Shown here piece by piece: positions 23,718 through 32,353 of a DNA stretch of 64,000 nt. The position numbers and the translations under genes are program-made. Where the stretch lies: contig CAZQJY010000002.1 of the NCBI GenBank assembly GCA_964593465.1, forward strand, positions 1-64,000, in the 5' to 3' direction. Within the stretch, counting starts at the first letter, position 1, and each line of letters begins with the position of its first letter. Source of the DNA: Mycosynbacter sp964593465. GTDB taxonomy: Bacteria > Patescibacteriota > Saccharimonadia > Saccharimonadales > Saccharimonadaceae. The notes beneath the pieces were generated by a model. The model did no database searches. It was not told where the DNA came from and was given only the letters and a program-made list of their open reading frames with translations.

Positions 23718-24395
23718 TTAATTCACTGAGGCATGCTGGTGCGCCAGTGCTGAAACAACCACGATATATTCCTCAATACCACTCACATGTCGCGCCACAT
23801 GAAGCGGTTTTTCATTGAGTAGGCGCAGTAACTTGATATGATTTACCAACACATCGCCTTTGTCGTGCCGAACCAGCGCTTTGTCTGCGACGTCATACCG
23901 ATACGCTGCATCTATCTCAAGCGGCTGACCAGCAGCATCATTTGTTACGCTCAGCTCCTCGCCCATCATAGTAGCGTAGTGCAGGTAAAACCAGGCTTTT
24001 GTAAGCGCAAGGCTAGTACGAGGGTCGTCGAGCCCCATCAGTACTTCTTTTGTCATCACAAACCACTCTGGACTGTCGACATGTTCGCTCGCTCGTGCGA
24101 TCAGTTTGAGCACCTCGTAGGCAAATGTCAGCCTGTCGTAATCCGCCAAAATCTCACGATAAACACTCACCGTTCGTGCCGAACCAATAATCATTAGTTC
24201 GCCTTTACCCGAACGTAGCATCACGTCTGACTCCGTCAGTAGCTCAATTCCACCCGCTAGCTTCGATCGTGGCTTTCGGACACCACGTGCCATTGCACTA
24301 CGCTTGCCAAGCGGCGTGATAAGTTGTAGTATACGATCACTTTCGCCGTAATCGGTACGCCGTAACACTATTGCTCTGGTACGCTCCGCTCTCAT
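23718..24395 (-). CDS. recO: RecO, recombination mediator
   Basis: A 225-residue RecO. The N-terminal OB domain shows the typical RAIVLRRTDYGESDRILQLIT and GKRSAMARGVRKPRSKLAG; the helical C-terminal part follows, without visible zinc cysteines. RecO helps load RecA on SSB-coated DNA. Its ATG overlaps the stop of the response regulator (ATGA), so it is co-translated with the two-component genes. Confidence 0.9.
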   Translation of the reverse strand: MRAERTRAIVLRRTDYGESDRILQLITPLGKRSAMARGVRKPRSKLAGGIELLTESDVMLRSGKGELMIIGSARTVSVYREILADYDRLTFAYEVLKLIARASEHVDSPEWFVMTKEVLMGLDDPRTSLALTKAWFYLHYATMMGEELSVTNDAAGQPLEIDAAYRYDVADKALVRHDKGDVLVNHIKLLRLLNEKPLHVARHVSGIEEYIVVVSALAHQHASVN

Positions 24396-24754
24396 AACCC
24401 TACCCTTTTGAGTGCTTTTACCGTATCACCTGGCTCCATGGTTGTCTTATCAAGCAATGCTACGACACCATACGGATAGAGCACGTTTTCCTGAGTAGCT
24501 GCCTGCGCTGTATAGACAACTATAGGCACGTTAGCTGTCTCGTTGTGTGACTGCAGCTCATGCAGCAACACCATTGCAGTATTAGCCCGAAGTAGCATAT
24601 CTAACACAATTGCCACTGGCTTGTGTTCATCCAATATATCCATGGCTGCCTGGGGATCTGTAGCATGCACTACTTCATACCCCGCACCTTCAAGTACACG
24701 GCGTTGTTGTGCAGCATACCAGGGATGATCTTCGACTAGTAATATTTTGTTCAT
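24392..24754 (-). CDS. single-domain response regulator
   Basis: A 120-residue receiver domain alone: acidic pair in LLVEDHPW, phosphoacceptor Asp in IVLDML, conserved Thr/Ser and Lys (LLDKTT). No output domain. It overlaps the histidine kinase gene and recO by 4 bp each (ATGA), so the three form one operon. It likely acts through protein contacts or as a phosphate sink. Confidence 0.88.
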   Translation of the reverse strand: MNKILLVEDHPWYAAQQRRVLEGAGYEVVHATDPQAAMDILDEHKPVAIVLDMLLRANTAMVLLHELQSHNETANVPIVVYTAQAATQENVLYPYGVVALLDKTTMEPGDTVKALKRVGL

Positions 24755-25449
24755 AGTAGTGCGAGCTGCTTAGATTCTTGCAGCGCTATATAAAACGTCA
24801 TGCCATCTCGATGGCGCATTGTGCCGGTGGTTGCCTGCATAGCCTCAGCGAACTTGCGAGTAATAATAAGACCAAGACCACTCGACTCTGGCCGTCCAGT
24901 TGGCGCATGCAACGTAGCATCATGCAGTGCTACGATGGGGCCTTGATCACGAAGACCTATCATTATGTCCCGACCTTGTCTACGTACACCCAGTTGCACA
25001 CTTGACTCATCACTACTGTAATGTAAGGCGTTGTCCGCAAAATTCAACAATACCCTTCGCAGAAGATCTCGATTTGCAACGACTAGGGGTGCATTACGTT
25101 TACGTGGGACCACCTCCAATCGCCTGCCGCTAGCCTTATAGAGCGGCCAAATTTCATGCGCCACCTCTTCGCACATCTGCACAGCATTGATAGGCTCAAG
25201 CGCAAGTGGCAGCTCAGCAAGTCGAACTGTTCTTGTAAGGTCACTTGTGAGACGTAACGACTTCTCGCTTGTAAGAATAATCTGGTCGAGCAGCTCTATC
25301 TCGTGCCTATCATTTGCCCGAGATTGCAATTCTAGGGCCAGCTGTCGCACAAGCGCAGTTGGCGCCTTGAGCTCATGTGCAGCAGAAAACAAGCCAAAAG
25401 ACTCGCCAAATGACGAGTCAAATGCTACTACACCTTCCCTCCGTGTCAT
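24751..25449 (-). CDS. soluble sensor histidine kinase
   Basis: This 232-residue kinase lacks a membrane or separate sensor domain. The H box is AAHELKAPT, an atypical version of HELRTPL. An ATPase domain follows with an N box (NFADNALHY), a degenerate G1 (GLRDQGP) and a clear G2 (SSGLGLIIT). Phosphotransfer to the adjacent receiver is expected. A 12-bp palindrome, CTACCATGGTAG, directly precedes the ATG. Confidence 0.82.
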   Translation of the reverse strand: MTRREGVVAFDSSFGESFGLFSAAHELKAPTALVRQLALELQSRANDRHEIELLDQIILTSEKSLRLTSDLTRTVRLAELPLALEPINAVQMCEEVAHEIWPLYKASGRRLEVVPRKRNAPLVVANRDLLRRVLLNFADNALHYSSDESSVQLGVRRQGRDIMIGLRDQGPIVALHDATLHAPTGRPESSGLGLIITRKFAEAMQATTGTMRHRDGMTFYIALQESKQLALL

Positions 25450-25487
25450 ACTACCATGGTAGCATGATTGGGATACATACGATATTG

Positions 25488-26144
25488 CTATTGCTTGAGC
25501 TTAATTGTCTTGAGAATGATATTTTCAAAATCAGGCATGAACGTATTAGCATCAGTACTAATAGTGAGAGCTTTGTCGTCCACCTTGAACACTACTGCCG
25601 AACCACGAATCTTGTTGTTGAAATTGCCAGTAAAGCGTGTACCCTCAAAGCCTTGTGATACGGTCGTAGAAGATCGCAAGTCGCCAGAGTCTACTTTTGA
25701 CTTATACGAATCAATCACCTGTGCAGCACTCCGTTTTTCAATTTTTACCCGCAATGCAAACTGCTGGTCTGGTGCAACAAACGGAACTTCTTTTGGATGA
25801 AAGTACGCCTCATACGTACCACCTCGAGATGGATCTGTCGCCACATACACACTCCACGTCTTTGGATATGAAAAAGTCACACGACCATAATCGTCTGGTC
25901 CTACGAATTCTTTTAGCGGTTCTTTTTCTTTTTCGTCAAACTCTTTTTGATCGGCTGTTTGCTGCTCATGCTTTGCTTGTGTCACTGCAAGCTGAACCTT
26001 ACCGTTTACGTCGGTATTTGCTGCTGTGTACTGCGTATATGCCCAGATAGACAGTCCGCCAAATATAATTGTCGTAGCAGACAAGAGGATAACCATAATA
26101 AGCAGCATTGAAACGCCTTGTTCATGTTGGTGTCGTGTATTCAT
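25488..26144 (-). CDS. membrane-anchored extracytoplasmic protein, 218 aa
   Basis: N-terminal membrane anchor at about residues 12-38 following a short His-containing tail, then a charged coiled linker (HEQQTADQKEFDEKEKE) and a globular domain beginning YGRVTFSYPKTWSVYV. That opening resembles PsbP-like or similar lipoprotein-type domains that start with a Y-x-x-x-x-P-x-x-W motif. Function unknown. Promoter TTTACA-17-TATAAT lies 7 bases from the ATG. Confidence 0.65.
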   Translation of the reverse strand: MNTRHQHEQGVSMLLIMVILLSATTIIFGGLSIWAYTQYTAANTDVNGKVQLAVTQAKHEQQTADQKEFDEKEKEPLKEFVGPDDYGRVTFSYPKTWSVYVATDPSRGGTYEAYFHPKEVPFVAPDQQFALRVKIEKRSAAQVIDSYKSKVDSGDLRSSTTVSQGFEGTRFTGNFNNKIRGSAVVFKVDDKALTISTDANTFMPDFENIILKTIKLKQ

Positions 26145-26151
26145 GCAGTTT

Positions 26152-26180
26152 ATTATACTTATGTTTCTGGGGCGTGTAAA
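26152..26180 (-). promoter_or_regulatory. promoter of the 218-aa gene (leaderless)
   Basis: TTTACA (26175-26180), 17-bp spacer, TATAAT (26152-26157), 7 bases to the ATG. It lies inside the end of the methyltransferase gene. Confidence 0.65.
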
Positions 26181-26686
26181 GGCAAAACCGTATAAAGCCT
26201 ATGCGCACGGTGTACCGCTATAGCATCCACGTCGTGTAGCCAAAATCCATAGCTTACAAAATCGATCGGCCTACCCAATCGCATCGCTTGTTGCTGTACT
26301 TTTTTATACATCTTCTTGATGTCCCTAGAATCACCAAATGTATACACGACCGATACATCATCCGGAAAATCTGCGGTCCACAAATTCTTACAGTGCACCG
26401 TCACTTTTTCGTAGCGTCTCAGCCGCCACCTCGATATCCATACCAAAAAAATATTGATCTCATAACCTACCGCACGCGCTCCTAGCTCTGCAGCCTCTTG
26501 CAATACCACACCATCCCCACTACCAATGTCGAGCATAACGTCGTTTGCGGTCAACGGTCGTAATTTTCTAAAGCTTTCACGCACTTCTTTGCGATGTGTA
26601 GGCACATAGGGCGCGCCTGTCAGTGCAGTCGCCAGAAACATGACTACAATGCACACACCTACACCAACAACGAGCCATATGATCAC
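26159..26686 (-). CDS. membrane-anchored SAM-dependent methyltransferase
   Basis: One N-terminal membrane segment (about 2-24) is followed by a class I methylase fold: motif I is DVMLDIGSGDGVVLQEA, the acidic residue of motif II is in VGYEINIF, and a later VVYTFGD strand follows. The protein is 175 residues and its substrate unknown. The GTG start overlaps the xseB stop (TAGTG), so it is translated with xseA and xseB. Confidence 0.75.
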   Translation of the reverse strand: MIIWLVVGVGVCIVVMFLATALTGAPYVPTHRKEVRESFRKLRPLTANDVMLDIGSGDGVVLQEAAELGARAVGYEINIFLVWISRWRLRRYEKVTVHCKNLWTADFPDDVSVVYTFGDSRDIKKMYKKVQQQAMRLGRPIDFVSYGFWLHDVDAIAVHRAHRLYTVLPLHAPET

Positions 26687-26886
26687 TAGGATTTTCCGTC
26701 ATCTACCCGTGTAATAGTGTTTTTGAGCTGCAGCACATCTTGCTGCACTTCATCGGCAAGTTTTTTAGCATGCTCGTAGTGCTCGATAGCTTGCTCAAGT
26801 ACAAAATCGTCACTATCAAACCATGTTACCAGCTTTTCTAGCTCGGCTATCTTTTGCTCAATTGTCGTTGGTTTATCGTTGCTCAT
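26686..26886 (-). CDS. xseB: Exodeoxyribonuclease VII small subunit
   Basis: A 66-residue helical protein with the typical IEQKIAELEKLV and LEQAIEHYEHAKKLADEV pattern. XseB subunits wrap the long helix of XseA. It overlaps the end of xseA by 14 bp, which is the normal pairing. Confidence 0.88.
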   Translation of the reverse strand: MSNDKPTTIEQKIAELEKLVTWFDSDDFVLEQAIEHYEHAKKLADEVQQDVLQLKNTITRVDDGKS

Positions 26887-27973
26887 ATGTTTTTACCTCT
26901 GCTGTTAGTTTATACTTCTGCGATTCCACAGTAATGCGACCCCCAGGTGATAACTTCCCGCGAACTATCGCGTAACCACGCCGCAATACTTGTTCTGGAT
27001 TATACGAGTTCAGCAGTCCATCTAGCTGTAGTACGCGCGTCTCGGCCATACTAACATGGCGTTCTATTGCCAAATACGCTTTTTCCATCAGCACTACTGC
27101 ATGCCTAGCTCGCTCATTGGCAAATCGCTGCATATGCGTAGTCATGCTCGACATCAATCCGTTGATACGTATCTCTACAGCTTGCCTATCCGGCAGTAAA
27201 ATCTGAGCAGCGTTGCTTGGCGTAGCAGCACGTACATCTGCCGCAAGATCACTAAGTGTCGTGTCTATTTCGTGTCCCACTCCTACAAGTGTTGGCGTAC
27301 GGCTTGCTGCGATAGCTCGTACTAACTTCTCGTCATTAAACGCTGCCAAATCATCTGCGCTGCCCCCACCTCTGATAATAACAACTGCATCTAGCGGAGA
27401 CTCGAGCTGGTTAAAGTAACCAAGCGCAGTAAGCATCTCGTCTGGCGCGTCAAGGCCCTGTACTGCCACATGATACACAAAAAACTCAATACCACCCCAC
27501 CGCTCATCGGCAATTTTCATAAAATCAGCATAGCCTGCTGACTGTATACTTGAGATAATACCAACTCGTTGTGGCATATACGGGAGCTGTCGCTTGCGCT
27601 CAGGCGCAAATAAACCTTCTGCGTCTAGCTTTGCCCTGAGAGCTTCAAATCCTTTCTTGATACTTCCTTCACCTACCGGTTTGACAGTATCCACCGTGAG
27701 ACTAAATTTGCCAAACTGTGTTAGTTTTGGTCGAGCACGTACCATTACCTTCATGCCATCCTCTAGCGGTAGTCTAAGCGCAAATACCATCATAAAGCAC
27801 CCGACACTCGCTTCACTATCTTTAAGGTTAAAGAACACAAATTTCCCCTGGCTCACCTTAAAAGACTCTACCTCACCTACAACAACAATGCTCGGATATG
27901 CATATTCGAGTGTCTGATTCGTGACAGCAACAAATTCTGCAACGCTAAGTACGGGGCTCTGGTCGTTTTCCAT
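26873..27973 (-). CDS. xseA: Exodeoxyribonuclease VII large subunit
   Basis: Degrades single-stranded DNA from both ends. An N-terminal OB domain (VVVGEVESFKVSQGKFVFFNLKD), the catalytic region with VGIISSIQSAGYADF, VVIIRGGGSADDLAAF and GVGHEIDTTL, and the C-terminal helical part are all present. I take the ATG at 27973 (367 aa); an upstream ATG at 28003 lies deeper inside the preceding gene. Confidence 0.92.
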   Translation of the reverse strand: MENDQSPVLSVAEFVAVTNQTLEYAYPSIVVVGEVESFKVSQGKFVFFNLKDSEASVGCFMMVFALRLPLEDGMKVMVRARPKLTQFGKFSLTVDTVKPVGEGSIKKGFEALRAKLDAEGLFAPERKRQLPYMPQRVGIISSIQSAGYADFMKIADERWGGIEFFVYHVAVQGLDAPDEMLTALGYFNQLESPLDAVVIIRGGGSADDLAAFNDEKLVRAIAASRTPTLVGVGHEIDTTLSDLAADVRAATPSNAAQILLPDRQAVEIRINGLMSSMTTHMQRFANERARHAVVLMEKAYLAIERHVSMAETRVLQLDGLLNSYNPEQVLRRGYAIVRGKLSPGGRITVESQKYKLTAEVKTYEQR

Positions 27974-28988
27974 ATTTGATAATCGCTTGTTGATAAAATA
28001 CATAACCTGTAACTATTGTGCCAAGCAGCAGCAAGATCCTTGCAAGCAAGATGCCAAGCAATGCAATACCCGGATTGATGCCTGCTGCTACTAAAAATGC
28101 CACCATCACAGCCTCGTAGGCACCCGCACCACCAGGCGTTACCATGAAAAATCCTGCCATACCTGCGAGACCAAAGGCAATGACAATTGGGGCTGGATTC
28201 ACAACGTGACCAAGCGCTAAAAATGCCACATAGAACATTGCAACCTCTGCGATATTAAACACAAAACCCCACAAAAACGGCACTATAAGTGTCTTTTTAT
28301 TGGAGCGAATTAGCTGGTAGTCTTCCTGTACTTCGGCAAAAAAACTGTCAATCGGCTGCGTCGTATAGCGTTTATCCGACCCGACAGCTCGCCGAAAGCC
28401 ATTTGCAAATGACACCAGCTTGCGCGAAAAGCTCTTTAGCCTGCTTTTATGAGAAAGTAGGTACGCAACCGCAAACAACGCACCTGCCATAACAGCTATC
28501 AGACCAATGGTTGCACCCACTACCCAGCGATTAATCGCACCGTCATACATTATTACGATAACTGCAGCCACGAGTAGCACTGCGTAGGCACCAAACGTTG
28601 CCACCATGCGTACGATTTGTGCAGCGGTCGACCTACTCGCAGAAACACCAAACTTTTTGAGTCTCCACCCCATATACGATACGCCGCTCACACCGCCGCT
28701 TGGTAGTATATGATTGACAAAGTTCATCTCAAGCGCTAAACGAATGAGTGTAGGTGCCCCTATCTTATGCATATGCTTCTGCTTCTTAAGATACGAAAAA
28801 ATAATCTCACCTGCTGCATAATACGACAAAACCTGAAGGGGCACCAAAAGTAGCAGTATCCATAAATTCGCCTGATCAAGCAAATCATAGGCCGTCTCTA
28901 TCTCATGGCGTGCCAAAAACAGTGCCACTACCAAAAAGATAATCGTGATGATACTGATCCAAGTCCTCCCCGAGATACGTGTAGACAT
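27945..28988 (-). CDS. flippase-like membrane protein (LPG synthase TM-domain family)
   Basis: 347 residues with about eight membrane segments; the pattern HILPSGGVSGVSYMGWRLKK near residue 115 and the GLAGMAGFFMVTPGGAGAYEAVMVA stretch are typical of the lysylphosphatidylglycerol synthase membrane region (UPF0104). The cytoplasmic aminoacyl-transferase half is missing, so it probably flips or transports a lipid or glycan. Read from a leaderless promoter and divergent to the methylase gene. Confidence 0.78.
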   Translation of the reverse strand: MSTRISGRTWISIITIIFLVVALFLARHEIETAYDLLDQANLWILLLLVPLQVLSYYAAGEIIFSYLKKQKHMHKIGAPTLIRLALEMNFVNHILPSGGVSGVSYMGWRLKKFGVSASRSTAAQIVRMVATFGAYAVLLVAAVIVIMYDGAINRWVVGATIGLIAVMAGALFAVAYLLSHKSRLKSFSRKLVSFANGFRRAVGSDKRYTTQPIDSFFAEVQEDYQLIRSNKKTLIVPFLWGFVFNIAEVAMFYVAFLALGHVVNPAPIVIAFGLAGMAGFFMVTPGGAGAYEAVMVAFLVAAGINPGIALLGILLARILLLLGTIVTGYVFYQQAIIKYGKRPEPRT

Positions 28989-28995
28989 ACTAATA

Positions 28996-29026
28996 ATTAT
29001 ACGTTATTTGAAACTTCACGTATACT
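28996..29026. promoter_or_regulatory. back-to-back leaderless promoters
   Basis: Minus strand: TATAAT (28996-29001) 7 bases before the flippase-like ATG. Plus strand: TATACT (29021-29026) 9 bases before the methylase ATG. The whole divergent gap is only 47 bp, so the two polymerases would compete. Confidence 0.5.
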
Positions 29027-29035
29027 AGTAGTTAC

Positions 29036-30205
29036 ATGTATATCGCCATTCTTGGACGCCAACACAAACTTGCACTCGCCGAACTCGAAAGAGTCTATGG
29101 CGAGGCCAACCTCCTGTCTAGCCAGGCGGCACTTGTAAACCATTCTATCGATATCACGCGGCTTGGGGGTTCACTTAAAGCCGGACGGATCATTCTGCGA
29201 CTAGGGCATGCCGACTGGAAAAGGATTCACACTAGCCTACTGAGCCACTTTAGCAAAGAGTGGCAAGACGTTGACCACAAAATTACCCTTGGCATTAGTA
29301 CATACGGCCTGCCTGTTTCACCCAGAGATATTCAACGTACAGGTCTTGCACTCAAAAAGCAACTCAAGCAGCACAACACTAGCTTGCGCCTCATCCCCAA
29401 CAATGACCCTGCACTCAATACGGCTACCTCACACCACAACAAGCTTGGACTCTCTCCAAACAAGATTGAGCTACTCATAGTGCGCGCAGATGATGGCTCG
29501 GTTATTGTTGCCGAAAGCACTGGTGCACAAAACATCACCGCACTGGCGCGTCGCGACCAAGGTCGCCCCAAACGTGATGCGTTTGTAGGTATGTTACCGC
29601 CAAAACTAGCACAAATAATTGTAAACCTTGCTGTTGGTAATTACGCCTCGTCCAATACTCCACTTACAATCCTCGATCCTTTTTGCGGCACAGGTGTCTT
29701 GCTACAAGAATCTATGCTACTCGGCTACACCGCTTACGGCACTGATCTTGCTGATAAAATGATTAATTTTTCTGCCGTCAATCTAACTTGGGCACAAGAA
29801 AAGTTACACGCCGATGTAGACTTTCGGCTCGCACAAGCCGATGCCATGACAGCCACATGGCAGCCACCGATAAACGTTGTAGCCTGTGAAACCTACCTGG
29901 GACAACCCTTTTCCGCTCCACCATCAACTAACAAATTGCGCGAAGTACGCGGCAACTGTGAACATATTATCGGAACATTTCTCAAAAACATTAGTAGCCA
30001 GATTACGCATGGTACCCCGCTGTGCATAGCTGTTCCAGCATGGCGCGCAAGCGATGGTTCATTTACCCACCTACCGCTGGTGCATAACACAGAACAGTTT
30101 GGACTCCGTAAGCTACCACTCAAAAGCGTGCGCGCAAGTGACCTCTTGTACTATCGAGAAGACCAAGTAGTTGCCCGAGAGCTATTACTACTAGAAAAAA
30201 TCTAG
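29036..30205 (+). CDS. Trm11/THUMP-type RNA methyltransferase-like protein
   Basis: A 389-residue protein with an N-terminal ferredoxin/THUMP-like region and a class I methylase domain whose motif I is TILDPFCGTGVLLQESMLLG, followed by YGTDLADKMINFSAVNL. This matches the UPF0020/Trm11 group that modifies tRNA guanosines at N2. Where the family has (N/D)PPY, this protein reads ACETYLGQPF, so the target or activity may differ. A clean terminator follows. Confidence 0.75.
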   Translation: MYIAILGRQHKLALAELERVYGEANLLSSQAALVNHSIDITRLGGSLKAGRIILRLGHADWKRIHTSLLSHFSKEWQDVDHKITLGISTYGLPVSPRDIQRTGLALKKQLKQHNTSLRLIPNNDPALNTATSHHNKLGLSPNKIELLIVRADDGSVIVAESTGAQNITALARRDQGRPKRDAFVGMLPPKLAQIIVNLAVGNYASSNTPLTILDPFCGTGVLLQESMLLGYTAYGTDLADKMINFSAVNLTWAQEKLHADVDFRLAQADAMTATWQPPINVVACETYLGQPFSAPPSTNKLREVRGNCEHIIGTFLKNISSQITHGTPLCIAVPAWRASDGSFTHLPLVHNTEQFGLRKLPLKSVRASDLLYYREDQVVARELLLLEKI

Positions 30206-30225
30206 CATAGATTGCCAGATTTTTT
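30195..30225 (+). terminator. terminator of the Trm11-like gene
   Basis: AAAAAATCT and AGATTTTTT form a 9-bp stem over a 13-nt loop, ending in Ts; symmetric enough to act on both strands. Confidence 0.75.
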
Positions 30226-30253
30226 CATTCCCTATGCGACGCTACATCACCCT

Positions 30254-31402
30254 TTATTGCGCAGGGGTTGTAGCAGCAGGCGTAGTAGTTGACGCTGTAG
30301 TAGTCGCCGGCAAAGCTTCGAGTGTATCAAAGAGCGCCTTCACAGCAGTATCACGTGCCGTAATCTCAGCTGCGTTTGTTTGTGCACATGGACCAACAGC
30401 CGGAGCATACACATAGTAGGCTTCACCTATCTTCTTGCCGACCTTGCTTGCAGTTGAATCACCTACTGGTAGATCTTGCGTATAGCGTGTAATCGTTGGT
30501 ACATTACCAGTGAACAAACATGGATATGTCGCAGATGCACCTGCACTCTGCACAACGCGCGCTAGAGTCTTGGTCGAGAATGCTACAGAATCCGCCGCAG
30601 TGTTATCTGTTACAACAGTATAGCCGTGTATCAATGCTGCATTTTCTGGAGTTTTCTTATAGCGAGCACCTAGCTCTGTGATTACCACGTAATCGCTTGC
30701 CGAAACCTGAGTATCCTTGTTGGCGACATTTTCTGCTGCGTTACGACGAGCTTCTTCGGATGCCGTTACTTGCTGGTTCTTCAGTTCGGTATTTTTCGCC
30801 TTTAATTCATCACGTTCTTTCGCGACAGATTCTTTTTCGTTTGCAAGAGTTGTATTCTGAGCAAAAAAGAATCCTGCAGCCCCTACTGCTATAACAAGTA
30901 GTAGTCCAAGGATACTTGTAAAAATAGATAGTTTGCGTTTTTTGCCGCCACGGTCTTTTTCTTGCTTGCGGATAGCGGCCACGAGAGGACTATCGTCTTT
31001 GGCGACAGCAGGTGTCACTGGGTCAAGGTCTACTGCATCGCTCACAGTATCGACAGAGGCGCTCTCTACTTCATCTTTTTCATCCGTAGCGCTAGCTACA
31101 GAAACACCAGCTATAGCCGTGCTTTCTATGCCTTCAACACGACCAAGCTCTTTATCAAGCTCACTCAGCTCCTCCTCTGGCTCTTCTTCGGCTTCTTCAT
31201 TCTCTTTGAGTGCTGCCGTAATGTCAATTTCATCGGACTTTAGGGTTGCTTCTGGCTTCACATCTAGCGAGACGGCACCCGTAGCACCCAGATCCTCTTT
31301 TGTCTCGGTCTCTGCCAGCCCAGTATCAGGCTGGACGTTTTGTTCAATCTCATTATTTATATTATCGCCCTTAGCGACAGGCTTGTTTTCCTCGTCGTTC
31401 AT
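30254..31402 (-). CDS. hypothetical bitopic protein with acidic cytoplasmic half
   Basis: 382 residues: a strongly acidic, low-complexity N-terminal half (many E, D, A, T; to about 150), a basic flank (RGGKKRKLS), one membrane segment at about 161-183, a coiled-coil linker (NEKESVAKERDELKAKNTELK) and an extracytoplasmic domain with two cysteines ending in a Thr/Ala tail. No family recognised. It could tether a cytoplasmic partner to the envelope. Confidence 0.65.
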   Translation of the reverse strand: MNDEENKPVAKGDNINNEIEQNVQPDTGLAETETKEDLGATGAVSLDVKPEATLKSDEIDITAALKENEEAEEEPEEELSELDKELGRVEGIESTAIAGVSVASATDEKDEVESASVDTVSDAVDLDPVTPAVAKDDSPLVAAIRKQEKDRGGKKRKLSIFTSILGLLLVIAVGAAGFFFAQNTTLANEKESVAKERDELKAKNTELKNQQVTASEEARRNAAENVANKDTQVSASDYVVITELGARYKKTPENAALIHGYTVVTDNTAADSVAFSTKTLARVVQSAGASATYPCLFTGNVPTITRYTQDLPVGDSTASKVGKKIGEAYYVYAPAVGPCAQTNAAEITARDTAVKALFDTLEALPATTTASTTTPAATTPAQ

Positions 31403-31464
31403 ATCGCTTACCCTTATTTAACTTACCCCCATAGTACCCTCCTGTATAAAAACAGTCAACACCC

Positions 31465-31494
31465 TTGACTTCGAAGGGTTATATGCAGTATAAT
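31465..31494 (+). promoter_or_regulatory. rpmA promoter
   Basis: TTGACT (31465-31470), 18-bp spacer, TATAAT (31489-31494), giving a leader of about 30 nt with AAGGAG at 31518-31523. Unlike most nearby promoters it makes a leadered mRNA. Confidence 0.8.
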
Positions 31495-31531
31495 GGTATA
31501 GATTGATTATAGAAACTAAGGAGTTGATAGC

Positions 31532-31804
31532 ATGTCAAAAGTCAAGGCAGGTGGTTCAAGTAAAAACAACCGCAAAAGTCCCGGCAAACGTCTAGGCGTA
31601 AAACGCTTTGGCGGTCAGACAGTCCGCAAAGGCGAAGTACTTGTGCGACAGACTGGCGCCACAAAACTCGCTGGTGAAGGCACCTACATCAGCAAGAACT
31701 TCACAATTCACGCCGAAAAAGATGGTGTTGTTGAGTTCAAAAAGGTCAAAAAAGGTCTCTTCACAGGTAAAACTGCACCTCGCACACAAGTGCTTGTCAA
31801 ATAA
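31532..31804 (+). CDS. rpmA: 50S ribosomal protein bL27
   Basis: A 90-residue bL27: after a short start it shows KAGGSSKNNRKSPGKRLGVKRF and GEVLVRQTGATKLAGEG, with the N-terminal arm that reaches the peptidyl-transferase centre. It stands alone here, without the usual rplU (bL21) and obg neighbours. Good Shine-Dalgarno at 8 bases. Confidence 0.95.
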   Translation: MSKVKAGGSSKNNRKSPGKRLGVKRFGGQTVRKGEVLVRQTGATKLAGEGTYISKNFTIHAEKDGVVEFKKVKKGLFTGKTAPRTQVLVK

Positions 31805-31818
31805 TACGGCTCTCTTCA

Positions 31819-31867
31819 GACCTAATACAATAACACCTCCAGATTGGAGGTGTTATTGTATTAGGTC
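31819..31867. terminator. 23-bp perfect hairpin between convergent genes
   Basis: The left arm (31819-31841) is matched without error by the right arm (31845-31867) around a 3-nt loop, GAT. It begins GACCTAATAC and ends GTATTAGGTC. There is no T-run on either side. It lies 14 bp after rpmA and 30 bp from the end of the convergent response-regulator gene and probably stops transcription from both directions. Confidence 0.65.
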
Positions 31868-31896
31868 CCAGCCTGTAGGATAACAGAGGACCCTGG

Positions 31897-32301
31897 CTAG
31901 CCTTCACTTACCTCAGAAACACTGCCTAAATGCTTCTTCACACAATCAACCACATCACTAATTACAACTTGGGATTTAACAAGGTACTCATCAATACCAA
32001 GATTTTCGGCACGCTCCTTGTCCTTTGGCTGGCTCAATGCTGTAAGCATAATTACGCGCGTGTCAGCTGTATATGGATCTTTACGAACAGCATCCAGTAC
32101 GTCAAAGCCGCTGATCTTTGGCATCATAGCATCGAGTAGCACCAAGTCTGGCTTAGCTGCACGTATCACCCCAATAGCCGTCTCGCCGTCATGTACCGTC
32201 TGTGCATCAAAGCCTTCAAGTTCAAGTCGTTGTCTGTACACTTCCGCCACTGTCGTGTCGTCTTCTACAAGTAGTACGGTTTTCTTTTTATCTGTATCCA
32301 T
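31897..32301 (-). CDS. single-domain response regulator
   Basis: A receiver domain of 134 residues: VLLVEDDTTVAE (acidic pair), LVLLDAMMP (phosphoacceptor Asp), IMLTA (Thr) and YLVKSQ (Lys), with a short C-terminal extension. No kinase is adjacent. The ATG at 32301 is chosen because TATAAT ends 7 bases upstream; the longer frame starts in front of the promoter. Confidence 0.88.
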   Translation of the reverse strand: MDTDKKKTVLLVEDDTTVAEVYRQRLELEGFDAQTVHDGETAIGVIRAAKPDLVLLDAMMPKISGFDVLDAVRKDPYTADTRVIMLTALSQPKDKERAENLGIDEYLVKSQVVISDVVDCVKKHLGSVSEVSEG

Positions 32302-32308
32302 ATGCCGT

Positions 32309-32314
32309 ATTATA
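32309..32314 (-). promoter_or_regulatory. -10 of the response regulator gene (leaderless)
   Basis: TATAAT, 7 bases before the ATG at 32299-32301. Confidence 0.55.
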
Positions 32315-32353
32315 GCCACGCTGCTATAAAAGCACAAGCGAGACCACTTTATA

